DNA of 64,000 bases from an uncultured Bacteroidales bacterium (GCA_902798425.1 CADBWR010000006.1:62001-126000), one strand, 5' to 3'; numbered from the stretch's first letter, positions 6,930-15,768 are shown. The notes: a model not told the origin generated them from the letters alone. Numbers and translations are program-made.

Positions 6930-9026
6930 TTATTCTGCGTGTGCATAGTAACGGCGTGAAGCTTCTTCCTGACGTGCCTGTGAGAAGTTGCTGACGCGCT
7001 TCAGATAACCGATGATACGCGTCATGTAGTCAACATTCTTGGAATGGCAGTGGGGACACTCCTTGAGGTAGCGCTTGTCGATGTGGCCGCAGTCGTTACA
7101 TACGGTATTGGGGATGTTGAAGGTGAAGTAGTTGCAGCCTTCCTTGGCGGCGACCTTCAGCAGGTGCAGGTACTGCTCCTTGGAGAGGTGTTCGTCGAGG
7201 TTCATGTGCAGGGCAGAGCCACCGGTGAGGTGCTCGATATAGGGACGCCCGTGCAACTTGAACTTGTCGATGACACTGAGCGAGTCGTCTTCAACAACAT
7301 AGAAATAGCTGTTGTAGCAGTCACGGGGTACGAAGTAGCCGTCTTCACGGTCCCACTTGGCGTGCTTGACACCGACATTCTCGGCGGGAATCATCTCGCA
7401 GTTGAACATGATGTCCTTGGTGCGGTACTGCTTGTTGTACTTCTCGATGAGACCGAGGATGCCCTGGACGAAATTCTTGTAGTCGTCGTTGGGGGTAATC
7501 TTCAGACCCATGAACTCGGCAGCCTCAACGAGTCCGTTGATACCGATGGTGAGGTACTGACGGGCGATATTGATGTAGCCGGCATCGAAGAGGGGGAGCA
7601 TGCCGTGGGCCTGCAGGTCCTTGAGGTTCTCGTTGTAGGCGAGCTGTACCTTGTGGCAGAGGTCGATGACCTGACCAAGGTACTCGAGGTAGTCCATCTT
7701 GTGGTTGACGGCATACTGTACGCAGCGGTTGAGGTTGATGGTGAGCACCGACTTGGAACCTGTCGACACACCACCAGCACCCAACGTATAAGAGAAGCCG
7801 TTGTCAGTAATCTCGTTGCGCAGACGGCAGCAAGAGCTGAGCGAGTCGGCATTGTCACTCATATAGGTGAAGAACGAGTGGCCCTCGGCATACATCTCGG
7901 CAGTGAACTCGCCCCACTCTTTGTCCTTGGGCTCGCCATTCTCGTCGACGAGCAGTGCCATGGTCTCTACGGGGAAAGTCAGCAGGGTCTTGGTACGCTC
8001 TTGGTTGAACCACTTCATGAAGCGCTTCTGCAGCCAAGAGAGACCGTCCCAGTCGGGCTTGGAACCGTCGGGGAAGTAGAACTCGCCGAAGATAGACTCG
8101 AAATAGAACTTGTCATAGTAGGCGACATTCCAGAACACAGCCTGGTAGTTGCGGGCACCGGTGGGCTGGTTCAGCGAGTAGACAATCTGCTCAAAGTAGT
8201 CGGTGATGACCTTATCGATGGTGCGCTTCTTCAGTGAGAGGTCGGCCTGCTGGTCGGGGTGCTGCCAGTAGTCGAGGCCGTACTCCTTGCCGATGAAGTA
8301 GTTCATGTACATGAGGAACTCGGGGGTAGCGCAGGCACCAGCAAGCATAGAACTAACCATGAACACCATGTTGATGAAGCCACCGGCAAAGGACTTCAGA
8401 TTGGTGGGAGCGGTAGAGTTGCCGCCAATGGCTGTGGTACCACCGATGAGCCAGGGGTACATGGTGATAGAGGCACAGTAGTTGGCCAGCGAGGTCTCGT
8501 CGTTCTTATAAATAAAGTGGTGGGTCAGCAGGTCGATGTACTTGTCGGCCAGTTCCTTGCCAAACATCTTCTTGCAGCGCTCGGTGAGCAGACGGCGGTT
8601 GAGACGGATGAAGTTGGACTTGGGCAACTCGCCAATGAGCGTGGCAATGTTCTTGTGCTCCACATTGGCATTGGCGTCGAACTTGGAACTGGTGGCGGCA
8701 TTGGCAGACTCCATATAGTCGGACAGGAACTGCAACTTGGCCAGCGTCTCACGGTCCTCGGTATGCTGCTGGCGATAGAGCATGAACGACTTGGCAACCT
8801 TATAGAAGCCTTCGCGCATCAGCGCCTCCTCTACCTGGTTCTGGATATCCTCTACCGTGATATCGTCCTTGATATCGAGGTGGCTGAGGATTTTCGAGAT
8901 GGTACCCAGGTCAGAAGGTACATTCACACTCTCGAACGCCTTGACGATGGCGTTCATGATCTTGTCCAGCGAAAACGAGTCTTTTGAACCGTCGCGTTTG
9001 GTAATGGTAAAGTTCTTAATCTCCAT
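6930..9026 (-). CDS. nrdD: Anaerobic ribonucleoside-triphosphate reductase (class III)
   Basis: NrdD reduces ribonucleotides to deoxyribonucleotides without oxygen. The 698-residue protein has an N-terminal ATP-cone (about residues 5-95, KRDGSKDSFSLDKIMNAIVKAF), the catalytic barrel, a C-terminal zinc ribbon (CNDCGHIDKRYLKECPHCHS) and the glycyl-radical region RIIGYLKRVSNF near the end. All key elements are present. The gene is preceded by an unusual leader with a long hairpin starting at the predicted transcription start (9113-9151). Confidence 0.96.
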   Translation of the reverse strand: MEIKNFTITKRDGSKDSFSLDKIMNAIVKAFESVNVPSDLGTISKILSHLDIKDDITVEDIQNQVEEALMREGFYKVAKSFMLYRQQHTEDRETLAKLQFLSDYMESANAATSSKFDANANVEHKNIATLIGELPKSNFIRLNRRLLTERCKKMFGKELADKYIDLLTHHFIYKNDETSLANYCASITMYPWLIGGTTAIGGNSTAPTNLKSFAGGFINMVFMVSSMLAGACATPEFLMYMNYFIGKEYGLDYWQHPDQQADLSLKKRTIDKVITDYFEQIVYSLNQPTGARNYQAVFWNVAYYDKFYFESIFGEFYFPDGSKPDWDGLSWLQKRFMKWFNQERTKTLLTFPVETMALLVDENGEPKDKEWGEFTAEMYAEGHSFFTYMSDNADSLSSCCRLRNEITDNGFSYTLGAGGVSTGSKSVLTINLNRCVQYAVNHKMDYLEYLGQVIDLCHKVQLAYNENLKDLQAHGMLPLFDAGYINIARQYLTIGINGLVEAAEFMGLKITPNDDYKNFVQGILGLIEKYNKQYRTKDIMFNCEMIPAENVGVKHAKWDREDGYFVPRDCYNSYFYVVEDDSLSVIDKFKLHGRPYIEHLTGGSALHMNLDEHLSKEQYLHLLKVAAKEGCNYFTFNIPNTVCNDCGHIDKRYLKECPHCHSKNVDYMTRIIGYLKRVSNFSQARQEEASRRYYAHAE

Positions 9027-9112
9027 TGTTATATGTCTGTATTATTTTTTATGTTTGTTGCTCTCAAATTTTAGGTTAAGTCCTCCATTTTGGATAACTT
9101 TTTAGTTTTTCG

Positions 9113-9151
9113 CTCGCGAAAAGTTTCCCATTCCGGGAAACTCTTTGCGAG
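9113..9151 (-). promoter_or_regulatory. 5'-terminal leader hairpin of nrdDG
   Basis: Two 17-nt arms (9113-9129 and 9135-9151) pair over 16 positions with a single mismatch and a 5-nt loop. It begins within a few nt of the predicted start site downstream of the minus-strand -7 box at 9154-9161, so the nascent mRNA would carry a stable hairpin at its 5' end, about 90 nt before the nrdD ATG. Possible RNA-stability or control element; the alternative is a remnant of a dispersed palindromic repeat. Confidence 0.6.
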
Positions 9152-9153
9152 TG

Positions 9154-9161
9154 CAAAGTTA
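9154..9161 (-). promoter_or_regulatory. Predicted -7 box for nrdDG
   Basis: Minus strand TAACTTTG, fitting TAnnTTTG; the leader hairpin begins directly downstream. I saw no clear NrdR-box pair nearby. Confidence 0.55.
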
Positions 9162-9245
9162 CAAAATATAACTATAATACAAGCATATTTTGGAGAGAAA
9201 AATTTGCAAAAAATCGTTAATTCACGGTAAAGCGTTGATGGCCGG

Positions 9246-9941
9246 TTAGTCCGTCAGCGAATAAGTCACTGTAGTCACTACGCGTAACTTTTTTATATAC
9301 GGCGTGTTATCGTCACGGTTCTCGATAGAGAACTGTCCCTGGTCGGCCGTCACGATTTTGCCAAGGTCGCAGTTGCTGGCCTCAGCAAACTGTGCCCCGG
9401 TCTTCTGGGCGTTCTTGATAGCCTCCGCCATCATCTCCGGTTTCATCTGCTGGAACGACGCATATTCGTACTGCGGATAGTTCTCGCCCAGCGCCACGCC
9501 CTGCTTGAGCAGTTCTGCCTGGTTGGAGATGGCCTTGTTGACCTCTGCCACCTTGCTGGTAGCCACGGTGATGGTGGTGTTGACGATGTAGCGGAAGGCC
9601 TTCTGATTGTCGCCCCACTCGCGGGCTTCGAGGTCGTTGATGGAAGGCGGATTGACGGTAATCTCCTTCTCGGGCAGTCCGTACTTCAGCAGGAACTGCT
9701 TGATTTTCTTGGTCTGCACATTGATGTTCTCATAGAGCAGGGGCAGGTCGTTTCCTGTTACCTTGGTGCCAATGCTCCATGTCACCTTGTCGGCTGGCAC
9801 TTCGCGCTCAGCCAAGCCCTTGACCGTCACATGGCGGTCTTTGTTGACGATGTTGTCAATACCTGCCTTGACAAACCAGCCGAGGCAGAAGATGCTGGCA
9901 GCAACAAGGGCTGCAGCGATGATGGTTTTGTTTGAGGTCAT
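9246..9941 (-). CDS. SIMPL domain (DUF541) protein
   Basis: 231 residues with one N-terminal hydrophobic segment (about residues 8-27, [20 protein letters not shown]), which could be a signal anchor, then the SIMPL pattern: [19 protein letters not shown], then YxYINTTITV-like [12 protein letters not shown] and a C-terminal TVTYSL strand. SIMPL proteins of Gram-negative bacteria (for example E. coli YggE) are periplasmic with no settled biochemical role. It stands alone between nrdD and rnr. The start at 9941 places the hydrophobic segment correctly. Confidence 0.85.
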   Translation of the reverse strand: MTSNKTIIAAALVAASIFCLGWFVKAGIDNIVNKDRHVTVKGLAEREVPADKVTWSIGTKVTGNDLPLLYENINVQTKKIKQFLLKYGLPEKEITVNPPSINDLEAREWGDNQKAFRYIVNTTITVATSKVAEVNKAISNQAELLKQGVALGENYPQYEYASFQQMKPEMMAEAIKNAQKTGAQFAEASNCDLGKIVTADQGQFSIENRDDNTPYIKKLRVVTTVTYSLTD

Positions 9942-10088
9942 TGTTTTTATTTTTTAGAAGTTAAAGAAGTTATTCAAGTTTCGCATGTTTCACATGCTCC
10001 ACTTTTCTTGGGGCAAGGGGCATGGAGCAGGGGGCAAGAGGTTAGTCATTCCCCTTCTATGCCGCTTCCTTGCCCCTTACGAGACTGA

Positions 10089-10156
10089 GCAAGCGGAGCT
10101 TGCGAAAGTTGAATTAAAGAAGTTAAAGAAGTTAAGGAGTTAGAGAAGTTAAGAAG
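10089..10156. repeat. Small hairpin and 8-9-bp tandem repeats downstream of rnr
   Basis: GCAAGC-GGA-GCTTGC (10089-10103) is followed by units GAATTAAAG, AAGTTAAAG, AAGTTAAGG and shorter relatives up to the rnr stop codon. A similar AGAAGTTAAAGAAGTTA stretch lies just upstream of the SIMPL start (about 9956-9972). The 215-bp spacer 9942-10156 otherwise holds only a GGGGCAAGGGGC/TTGCCCCTT inverted region. Confidence 0.6.
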
Positions 10157-12340
10157 TTATTTGTCGGCAAGGACGAAGTCGAGCTGGCGCTTCTCCAGGT
10201 TGGCACGAGCCACCTTGACGCGCACGGGGTCGCCCAACTGGTACTTGTTGTGGTGGCGACGGCCTACCAGGCAGTAGTTGCGCTCGTCGAAGTCGTAGTA
10301 GTCGTCGTCCAGGTCGTGCATAGACACCATGCCCTCGCAGTGGTTCTCGTCGATCTCGCAGTAGATGCCATAGGACTGGATGCCGCTGATGTGAGCATCG
10401 TACTCGTTGCCAATCTTGTCGGCCATGAACTCTACCATCTTGTACTTGATGCTGTCGCGCTCAGCCTGCTGGGCAGTCTGTTCCATATCCGAGCAGTGTT
10501 CGCAGAGCTCCTCATACTTCTCCTGATTAGCCGAGCGTCCGCCATCCTGGTATTTCGTCAGCAGACGGTGTACCATGGTGTCGGGATAGCGGCGGATGGG
10601 CGACGTGAAGTGGGTGTAGTACTCGAAGGCCAGTCCGTAGTGGCCGATGTTGTGGGTAGAGTACTTTGCCTTCATCATGGCGCGCAGGGCGACGGTCTCG
10701 ATGAGCTTCTGCTCCTTCTTGCCCTGGCAGCCGTCCATCAGTGCGTTGAGCGACTTGGAGATAGCACCCTTGGTACCTGCCGTCTTCATCTTGTAGCCGA
10801 ACTTGACGACAAACTCGCGCAGCATCTCCAACTTGGTGGGGTCTGGCTGGTCGTGGATGCGGTAGACCATGGTCTTTGCCTTGGGCTGTTGGCCGTTGGC
10901 CTTGGCCTTCTTAGCCTTGCCGACGCTCTCAGCGACATACTTATTGGCCAGCAGCATGAACTCCTCGATGAGTTGGGTGGCATCGTTGGACTTCTTGAAG
11001 TAGGCACGGATGGGTTTGCCCGTCTCGTCGATATCGAAGTGCAGCTCCTCACGGTCGAACTTGACGGCACCGCCCTTGAAGCGGCGCTCACGGAGTTTCT
11101 TGGCGAGGCGGTCTAATGTCTTGAGACAGGAGTCATACTCACTCTCCTCCCTTGGGGAGGGGCTGGGGGAGGTCAGTATCTCCTGTACCTCCTCGTACGC
11201 GTACCTCTTATTACTCTTAATCACCGTATGAGCGATGTGGTAGTCCTTGACGTTGGCCTCGTCGTCGAGGGTGAAGATGACGCTGTAGCAGAGCTTCTCC
11301 TCGTCGGGGCGCAGCGAACAGATGAAGTTACACAGGCGCTCGGGCAGCATGGGAATGGTGCGGTCGACGAGATAGACGCTGGTGGCACGCTTGACAGCCT
11401 CCTTGTCAATGACAGAGCCTTCCTTGACATAGTGGCTGACATCGGCGATGTGGACACCGACCTCCCACAACTTTCCCCTCTGGCGGATGCTGAGCGCGTC
11501 GTCGAAGTCCTTGGCATCCTTAGGGTCGATGGTGCAGGTGAAGACATCGCGGAAGTCCTCACGACGGGCTATCTCCTCGGGAGTGATGCCCGGCTCTATC
11601 TTCTCGGCAGCGTCCTCGACAGCCTTCGGATATTTGTATGGCAGCCCATACTGTGCCAGGATGGCATGCATCTCGACATTGTTGTCGCCCTCCTTGCCCA
11701 GCACGTCGACGACCTCGCCGACGATGTTCTTCGACTCCTTGGACGGCCACTGCGTAATCTTGACAACCGCCTTGTCGCCCGTCTTGCCGCCCTTCAGCTT
11801 CTTCTTCGGAATAAGAATGTCGTGCACAAAGATGTTGCCCTCGGTAACCAGAAAGGCATAGTCCTTCTCTACCTTCAGCTTACCGACAGCCTGGTCGCGC
11901 TTGTGACTGAGAATCTCGACGACCATCGCCTCCTTGATATGCTTCTCACGGCGAGCCATATACGTTACCCGTACACGGTCGCCATTCATGGCAAACAGCG
12001 AGTTGCGCTCACTGACAAAGACCGGTGTACCGCCATCGTCGGGCTGGAAGGAGTTCTTGCCGTTGGCCTTGCGGATAAAGGTGCCCTCCTGTATCTGTGT
12101 CTTCTGATTCAGACGGTATGAGTTGTCACTGACCTTCGACAGGTAGTCGTCCCATGCCATCTCTTCCATGAGGTCTATGGCCAGCATCTTGGTGGGATGC
12201 GTGTCCAAATTCAGCGCCTTGAAAATCTGCTTGAAGGAATACGTCTCGTTGGGATGCTGCTGGAACAATGTCTGCAACATCTCGGCTATTTGTTTCTTAT
12301 TCAGCCTCTTGCCACCTTTTTTCTTACTCATAGTATTCAA
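10157..12340 (-). CDS. rnr: Ribonuclease R
   Basis: RNase R is a processive 3'-5' exoribonuclease that degrades structured RNA. The 727-residue protein has N-terminal helix-turn-helix and cold-shock domains, the RNB catalytic domain with DPKDAKDFDDALSI (magnesium-binding aspartates) around residue 273, HYGLAFEYYTHFTSPIRRYPD, and a C-terminal S1 domain. The start at 12340 (MNTMSKKKGG) or the ATG three codons later are both possible. Residues about 390-400 (TSPSPSPREES) are encoded by a GC-rich palindromic element at 11143-11173 inserted in frame in a region between RNB motifs, which is probably a surface loop. Confidence 0.95.
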   Translation of the reverse strand: MNTMSKKKGGKRLNKKQIAEMLQTLFQQHPNETYSFKQIFKALNLDTHPTKMLAIDLMEEMAWDDYLSKVSDNSYRLNQKTQIQEGTFIRKANGKNSFQPDDGGTPVFVSERNSLFAMNGDRVRVTYMARREKHIKEAMVVEILSHKRDQAVGKLKVEKDYAFLVTEGNIFVHDILIPKKKLKGGKTGDKAVVKITQWPSKESKNIVGEVVDVLGKEGDNNVEMHAILAQYGLPYKYPKAVEDAAEKIEPGITPEEIARREDFRDVFTCTIDPKDAKDFDDALSIRQRGKLWEVGVHIADVSHYVKEGSVIDKEAVKRATSVYLVDRTIPMLPERLCNFICSLRPDEEKLCYSVIFTLDDEANVKDYHIAHTVIKSNKRYAYEEVQEILTSPSPSPREESEYDSCLKTLDRLAKKLRERRFKGGAVKFDREELHFDIDETGKPIRAYFKKSNDATQLIEEFMLLANKYVAESVGKAKKAKANGQQPKAKTMVYRIHDQPDPTKLEMLREFVVKFGYKMKTAGTKGAISKSLNALMDGCQGKKEQKLIETVALRAMMKAKYSTHNIGHYGLAFEYYTHFTSPIRRYPDTMVHRLLTKYQDGGRSANQEKYEELCEHCSDMEQTAQQAERDSIKYKMVEFMADKIGNEYDAHISGIQSYGIYCEIDENHCEGMVSMHDLDDDYYDFDERNYCLVGRRHHNKYQLGDPVRVKVARANLEKRQLDFVLADK
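11143..11173 (-). repeat. GC-rich palindromic element inside rnr
   Basis: In the rnr sense the element reads ACCTCCCCCAGCCCC then TCCCCAAGGGAGGAG; it is nearly the same as the element inside tyrS (49301-49330). Encodes TSPSPSPREE in frame. Confidence 0.75.
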
Positions 12341-12360
12341 TATTTAATAGTTTCTGACAG

Positions 12361-12368
12361 CAAAGATA
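12361..12368 (-). promoter_or_regulatory. Predicted -7 box for rnr
   Basis: Minus strand TATCTTTG, 20 nt upstream of the rnr ATG. Confidence 0.55.
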
Positions 12369-12390
12369 CGAAATAATTATGAATTGTGTA

Positions 12391-13359
12391 TTAATTATTA
12401 TGATTTATTTTATATGGCATACTTAATGTCTCAATACGATTGCTGATGAGTTCCTTGAACTGCGCCTTCTGCTGTTCGGAAACGAAGGAAGCGTCAATGC
12501 AGGCAAACCATTTGTCTTTGAGAGGAATGAAGCGGTTGAAGATGCGCTGCACCATCTTTCCGTCCAGCCCCGACTGCTCCATAGCCTGTGCAAAGTCCAT
12601 GGAGAGGAGTTTTTTCTGGAAGCCGTTCAACGGCAAAGCCAGTTGGTCAGTATCCTCTGGCATAACAATGGCCGTAGAAACCTGGTCGTAGGTCGGCGTC
12701 AGCACATATCGGCCAGACTTCTCGCTATACAGGGAGAAGTTCTTGAGGTGCATGTCGGCATTGCCTACAATCCATGAGAAGACAACCTGCTCCCAGAAGT
12801 TAACAATGTCAAGTTTGGGGACGCTGGAATAACGTTCTATCAGTTTGGCTATCAACTCATAACTTCCTTGATATTTCTGCTCCGTCAGTTTGCCAGCCAG
12901 TTGACACATATCCTCCATCGGCAACTTATGCCCATCGTCTGTACGGTCTATGCGACGGGTGATATAGTTCAGTTCGCCGTCTGCAAAACGTATCAACGCA
13001 TGAGGAACGGTAGGAATGCGGACTATCTCTGCCAGGTGCATGGTCAGGTCTTCCATCTCTGGCAGGCATTCGAAACGTTCTGTTTGTGGTTTCAGAATGT
13101 AACGTCCCATCACACCGACAATGGTCAGGCGCTGAGCACGTCCGTTAGCATCGTGTTCCAAGTCCATCGACAGCTTGGCCTGCACACCTGTTACCGTTGT
13201 GCGACTCTCCACAACCACCTGTGCCAGTTTGTTGATGTCTTTTCGAGTGTAAGGCAAGCTAGGAGCAATGGACTGACCGAAGAGTCGCTTGGCGCAACGT
13301 GGGTGATAGTCAACCTCACCATCGTGTAGAGGCTGATAGCAGCAAAGACACTTTTTCAT
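12391..13359 (-). CDS. HipA-type Ser/Thr kinase toxin, HipT-like (core kinase without N-subdomain)
   Basis: 322 residues. HipA-family kinases phosphorylate aminoacyl-tRNA synthetases (HipA: GltX; HipT: TrpS). Visible motifs are the Gly-rich/substrate loop TTVTGVQAKLS (residues about 54-64), the ATP-binding lysine in RYILKPQ, the catalytic loop GNADMHLKNFSL and the metal-binding YDQVST. The N-terminus has C4, C6, C7, H19 and C22 (CLCCYQPL... HPRCAKRLFG), a possible zinc knuckle seen in this subgroup. The HipA N-subdomain is encoded separately by the upstream gene, which overlaps it by 4 bp. Target tRNA synthetase is not predictable from sequence. Confidence 0.88.
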   Translation of the reverse strand: MKKCLCCYQPLHDGEVDYHPRCAKRLFGQSIAPSLPYTRKDINKLAQVVVESRTTVTGVQAKLSMDLEHDANGRAQRLTIVGVMGRYILKPQTERFECLPEMEDLTMHLAEIVRIPTVPHALIRFADGELNYITRRIDRTDDGHKLPMEDMCQLAGKLTEQKYQGSYELIAKLIERYSSVPKLDIVNFWEQVVFSWIVGNADMHLKNFSLYSEKSGRYVLTPTYDQVSTAIVMPEDTDQLALPLNGFQKKLLSMDFAQAMEQSGLDGKMVQRIFNRFIPLKDKWFACIDASFVSEQQKAQFKELISNRIETLSMPYKINHNN

Positions 13360-13691
13360 ACGCGCTCCTCCTTCATTTCAACAGGTTCCACACTGACATT
13401 CCCGATACAGTCGCGACAACAGGTAAGCAGTAGCGCCATTCGGTCACGACGATTAATCTTCCAGTTACGCTCGGCAATGTTCAGCATCCACCCCTCGGGA
13501 ATCAGGCCGTCGAAGAACGAGAATAACACATTGTTGACATACGGCTCCTGACGAAGGGGTAGTGTCAAACTGATTGGCAGTGCATCAGGCGTATTGAGGT
13601 AGCCCTCGTCATAGACGAAGGTATAGCCCTGTGCGTCCTCGGTGATAATACCAGCGGGGATGCCGTTACAGATGACTCGTCCTTGTCTCAT
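13356..13691 (-). CDS. HipA N-terminal-domain protein, HipS-like
   Basis: 111 residues corresponding to the N-terminal subdomain of full-length HipA: RQGRVICNGIPAGIITE, the FVYDEGYL segment, then PISLTLPLRQEPY and FFDGLIPEGWML, the classic HipA N-domain signature. In E. coli O127 HipBST the equivalent HipS protein is the antitoxin for HipT. Start and stop overlap both neighbours by 4 bp (13688-13691 and 13356-13359), so all three genes are translationally coupled. Whether HipS or HipB neutralises the kinase here is unknown. Confidence 0.85.
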   Translation of the reverse strand: MRQGRVICNGIPAGIITEDAQGYTFVYDEGYLNTPDALPISLTLPLRQEPYVNNVLFSFFDGLIPEGWMLNIAERNWKINRRDRMALLLTCCRDCIGNVSVEPVEMKEERV

Positions 13692-13906
13692 TCGTCAGTC
13701 CTCCTTTCTATGGGCACAGGGGCCAACTGAAGATTGAAGAGCTCAAGTACCTGGTTTACCTTATCCATACGTACGGTGGGTTTGCCTTGCTCCAGCTCAC
13801 GGACAAAACGCAGGCCCACTCCCGACTTGTAGGCAAGGTCCTGCTGCGTGAGATTATACTCTTTGCGCAACTGTTTGATAGCAGTAGATAATGGTGTCTC
13901 ATTCAT
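13688..13906 (-). CDS. HipB-like XRE-family DNA-binding antitoxin/repressor
   Basis: 72 residues forming a compact helix-turn-helix: STAIKQLRKEYNLTQQDLAYKSGVG and FVRELEQGKPTVRMDKVNQVLELF. I chose the ATG at 13906 because the upstream extension to 13954 (MFQRICLNCARKG...) runs over a possible third operator half-site and does not look like a helix-turn-helix protein. It is the first gene of the HipB-HipS-HipT operon and its promoter carries two TACCC-N4-GGGTG palindromes, consistent with autorepression. Confidence 0.85.
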   Translation of the reverse strand: MNETPLSTAIKQLRKEYNLTQQDLAYKSGVGLRFVRELEQGKPTVRMDKVNQVLELFNLQLAPVPIERRTDE

Positions 13907-14139
13907 GTCAATTATACCTTTTCGGGCGCAATTTAGGCATATTCTTTGAAACAAACAAGAAAAAGTACCCGAAAGGGTGTAATTTTAACTTTATTTATCT
14001 ATATTATACCCTATAGGGTGCCATATAAATGTGCCTGTGCCTGCTTTATTTGCTACAAAACAGGGATCCTGTGACCTGTGTGGAACTCATGGGGAATGGG
14101 TAGAAGTGTGGCGTTGCAATCGGAAAAGCCCCAAAAAAA
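13907..14139. promoter_or_regulatory. hip operon control region with palindromic operators
   Basis: Two sites fit TACCC-N4-GGGTG: TACCCGAAAGGGTG (13966-13979) and TACCCTATAGGGTG (14007-14020); the second contains a perfect 12-bp palindrome ACCCTATAGGGT. Centres are 41 bp apart, about four helical turns. A weaker third site, TACCTTTTCGGGCG (13915-13928), is centred 51 bp from the first, just upstream of the chosen hipB start. HipB of E. coli also binds pyrimidine-rich palindromes. The rest of the stretch up to the flotillin promoter shows nothing recognisable. Confidence 0.7.
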
Positions 14140-14171
14140 TTTGGTTTTTCGTTCGGTTTGCACTACCTTTG
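14140..14171 (+). promoter_or_regulatory. Predicted promoter of the flotillin gene
   Basis: TTTG (14140-14143), a 20-nt spacer and TACCTTTG (14164-14171): a full match to the Bacteroidota -33/-7 consensus. Confidence 0.75.
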
Positions 14172-14206
14172 CAGGCAAAGTATCACTTTTAACCAATTAA
14201 CTGCTT

Positions 14207-15697
14207 ATGGAACCAACCACATTCATCATTGTTGCCGTGGCCATTCTCGCACTGGTCATCCTGTTGTTCATCTCTTATGTAAAGGCACCCCCCTCGGCAG
14301 CTTTCATCATCTCCGGTCTGTCGCGTGAGCCCCGTGTACTCATTGGTTCCGGTGGTTTCCGCATACCGTTCTTCGAACGTCTGGACCGTGTCTACTTAGG
14401 ACAAATTACCGTAGACATCAAGACAGAAGAGAGCGTGCCCACTACCGACTTCATCAATGTCGACGTAGACGCCGTGGCCAAGATTCGCGTCATGCCCACC
14501 AACGAGGGTACCCGTCTGGCTGCCAAGAACTTCCTGAACATGATGCCTAACGAGATTGCCGAGCAGTTGCAGGACTCGCTGCAAGGTAACATGCGTGAAA
14601 TCATCGGTACGCTGGACCTCCGTTCGCTGAATACCGACCGTGACGGTTTCTCTGACCAGGTGATGACCAAGGCACAGCCCGATATGGCGAAGCTGGGTAT
14701 CGAGATTATCTCTTGCAATATCCAGAACGTGACCGACAAGGAAGGTCTTATCAAGGACCTCGGTGCCGACAACACCGCCAAGATCAAGAAGGATGCCAGC
14801 ATCAACCGTGCCATCGCTGAGCGCGACGTGAAGATTGAGGTGTCGAAAGCCGACAAGGAGGCCAACGACGCTCGTGTGGATGCCGACACCGCCATTGCCA
14901 TCAAGAACAATGAACTGGCACTGAAGCGTGCTGCACTGAAACAGCAGGCCGATACGGCACAGGCTGACGCCGATGCTGCCTATGCCATCCAGCAGCAGGA
15001 ACAGCAGAAGACCATCAATATCAAGACTGTTGAGGCTGAAATTGAGAAGACGAAGCGTGAACAGATCCTGTCGAAGGAACAGATTGAGATTCGTCAGAAC
15101 CAGTTGGCCGCTGAGGTGGAGAAGAAGGCCGATGCTGACAAGTACCAGATAGAGAAGAATGCTGCCGCCGACCTGGAACAGCGCAAGCGTGTCGCCGAAG
15201 CCCAGAAATATGAGGCTGAACAGCGTGCCCTCGCCCAGAATGCAGAGTCTGATGCTGTGCGCTATCGCTTAGAGCAGGAGGCTATTGGTATCAAGGCCAA
15301 GGGTGAGGCTGAAGCCTATGCCATTCAGAAGAAGGGTGAAGCCGAGGCACAGGCCATGGACAAGAAGGCCGAAGCCTATAAGAAGTATAACAATGCCGCT
15401 GTGGCTCAGATGATGATTGAGGTACTGCCTCAGATTGTCGAGAATGTCGCCAAGCCCATCTCTTCCATCAAGGACGTTCACGTCTATAGTGGCGGTCAGG
15501 ATACGGGTGCCGGTGTGGCAGCTATGAGTGGCGGTGTACCCGTAGCCATCAAGCAAGCCTTCGATGTGCTGAAGTCTGCCACCGGTGTTGACATGGCGGA
15601 CATTATGCGTGCCGGAACCATTGATGCCAAGGTAAACCGTAACATCAACCTCAATGACGAGGCCCGCAATGCCGTGGACAACATGATTAAAGACTAA
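14207..15697 (+). CDS. Flotillin-like SPFH/Band 7 membrane protein
   Basis: 496 residues. One N-terminal membrane segment (about residues 6-24) is followed by an SPFH/Band 7 domain (about 30-190, including SGGFRIPFFERLDRVYLGQITVDIKT) and a long Ala/Glu-rich coiled coil with repeated EAEAYAIQKKGEAEAQAM-type heptads (about 200-410), ending in a Gly/Ala-rich region and a short C-terminal helix. Flotillins scaffold membrane microdomains by oligomerisation. The partner NfeD gene is not adjacent. Transcribed from its own promoter. Confidence 0.9.
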   Translation: MEPTTFIIVAVAILALVILLFISYVKAPPSAAFIISGLSREPRVLIGSGGFRIPFFERLDRVYLGQITVDIKTEESVPTTDFINVDVDAVAKIRVMPTNEGTRLAAKNFLNMMPNEIAEQLQDSLQGNMREIIGTLDLRSLNTDRDGFSDQVMTKAQPDMAKLGIEIISCNIQNVTDKEGLIKDLGADNTAKIKKDASINRAIAERDVKIEVSKADKEANDARVDADTAIAIKNNELALKRAALKQQADTAQADADAAYAIQQQEQQKTINIKTVEAEIEKTKREQILSKEQIEIRQNQLAAEVEKKADADKYQIEKNAAADLEQRKRVAEAQKYEAEQRALAQNAESDAVRYRLEQEAIGIKAKGEAEAYAIQKKGEAEAQAMDKKAEAYKKYNNAAVAQMMIEVLPQIVENVAKPISSIKDVHVYSGGQDTGAGVAAMSGGVPVAIKQAFDVLKSATGVDMADIMRAGTIDAKVNRNINLNDEARNAVDNMIKD

Positions 15698-15768
15698 ACA
15701 TCAAGCGACCACAGATTACGTGGATTACAAAGATTCTTTTAACAACTAATTAAGACGAATTACACCAA

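Noticed and set aside
7044..8237. 397-residue plus-strand open frame
   Set aside because: It is antisense to nrdD, whose protein is clearly conserved; the frame is a codon-bias shadow rich in V, L, G with no family pattern.
9027..9245. NrdR boxes upstream of nrdD
   Set aside because: No pair of 16-bp NrdR-type palindromes was found; only the -7 box and the hairpin stand out.
11228..12121. 297-residue plus-strand open frame, with 10250-11116 similar
   Set aside because: Both are antisense to rnr and lack any recognisable domain or promoter.
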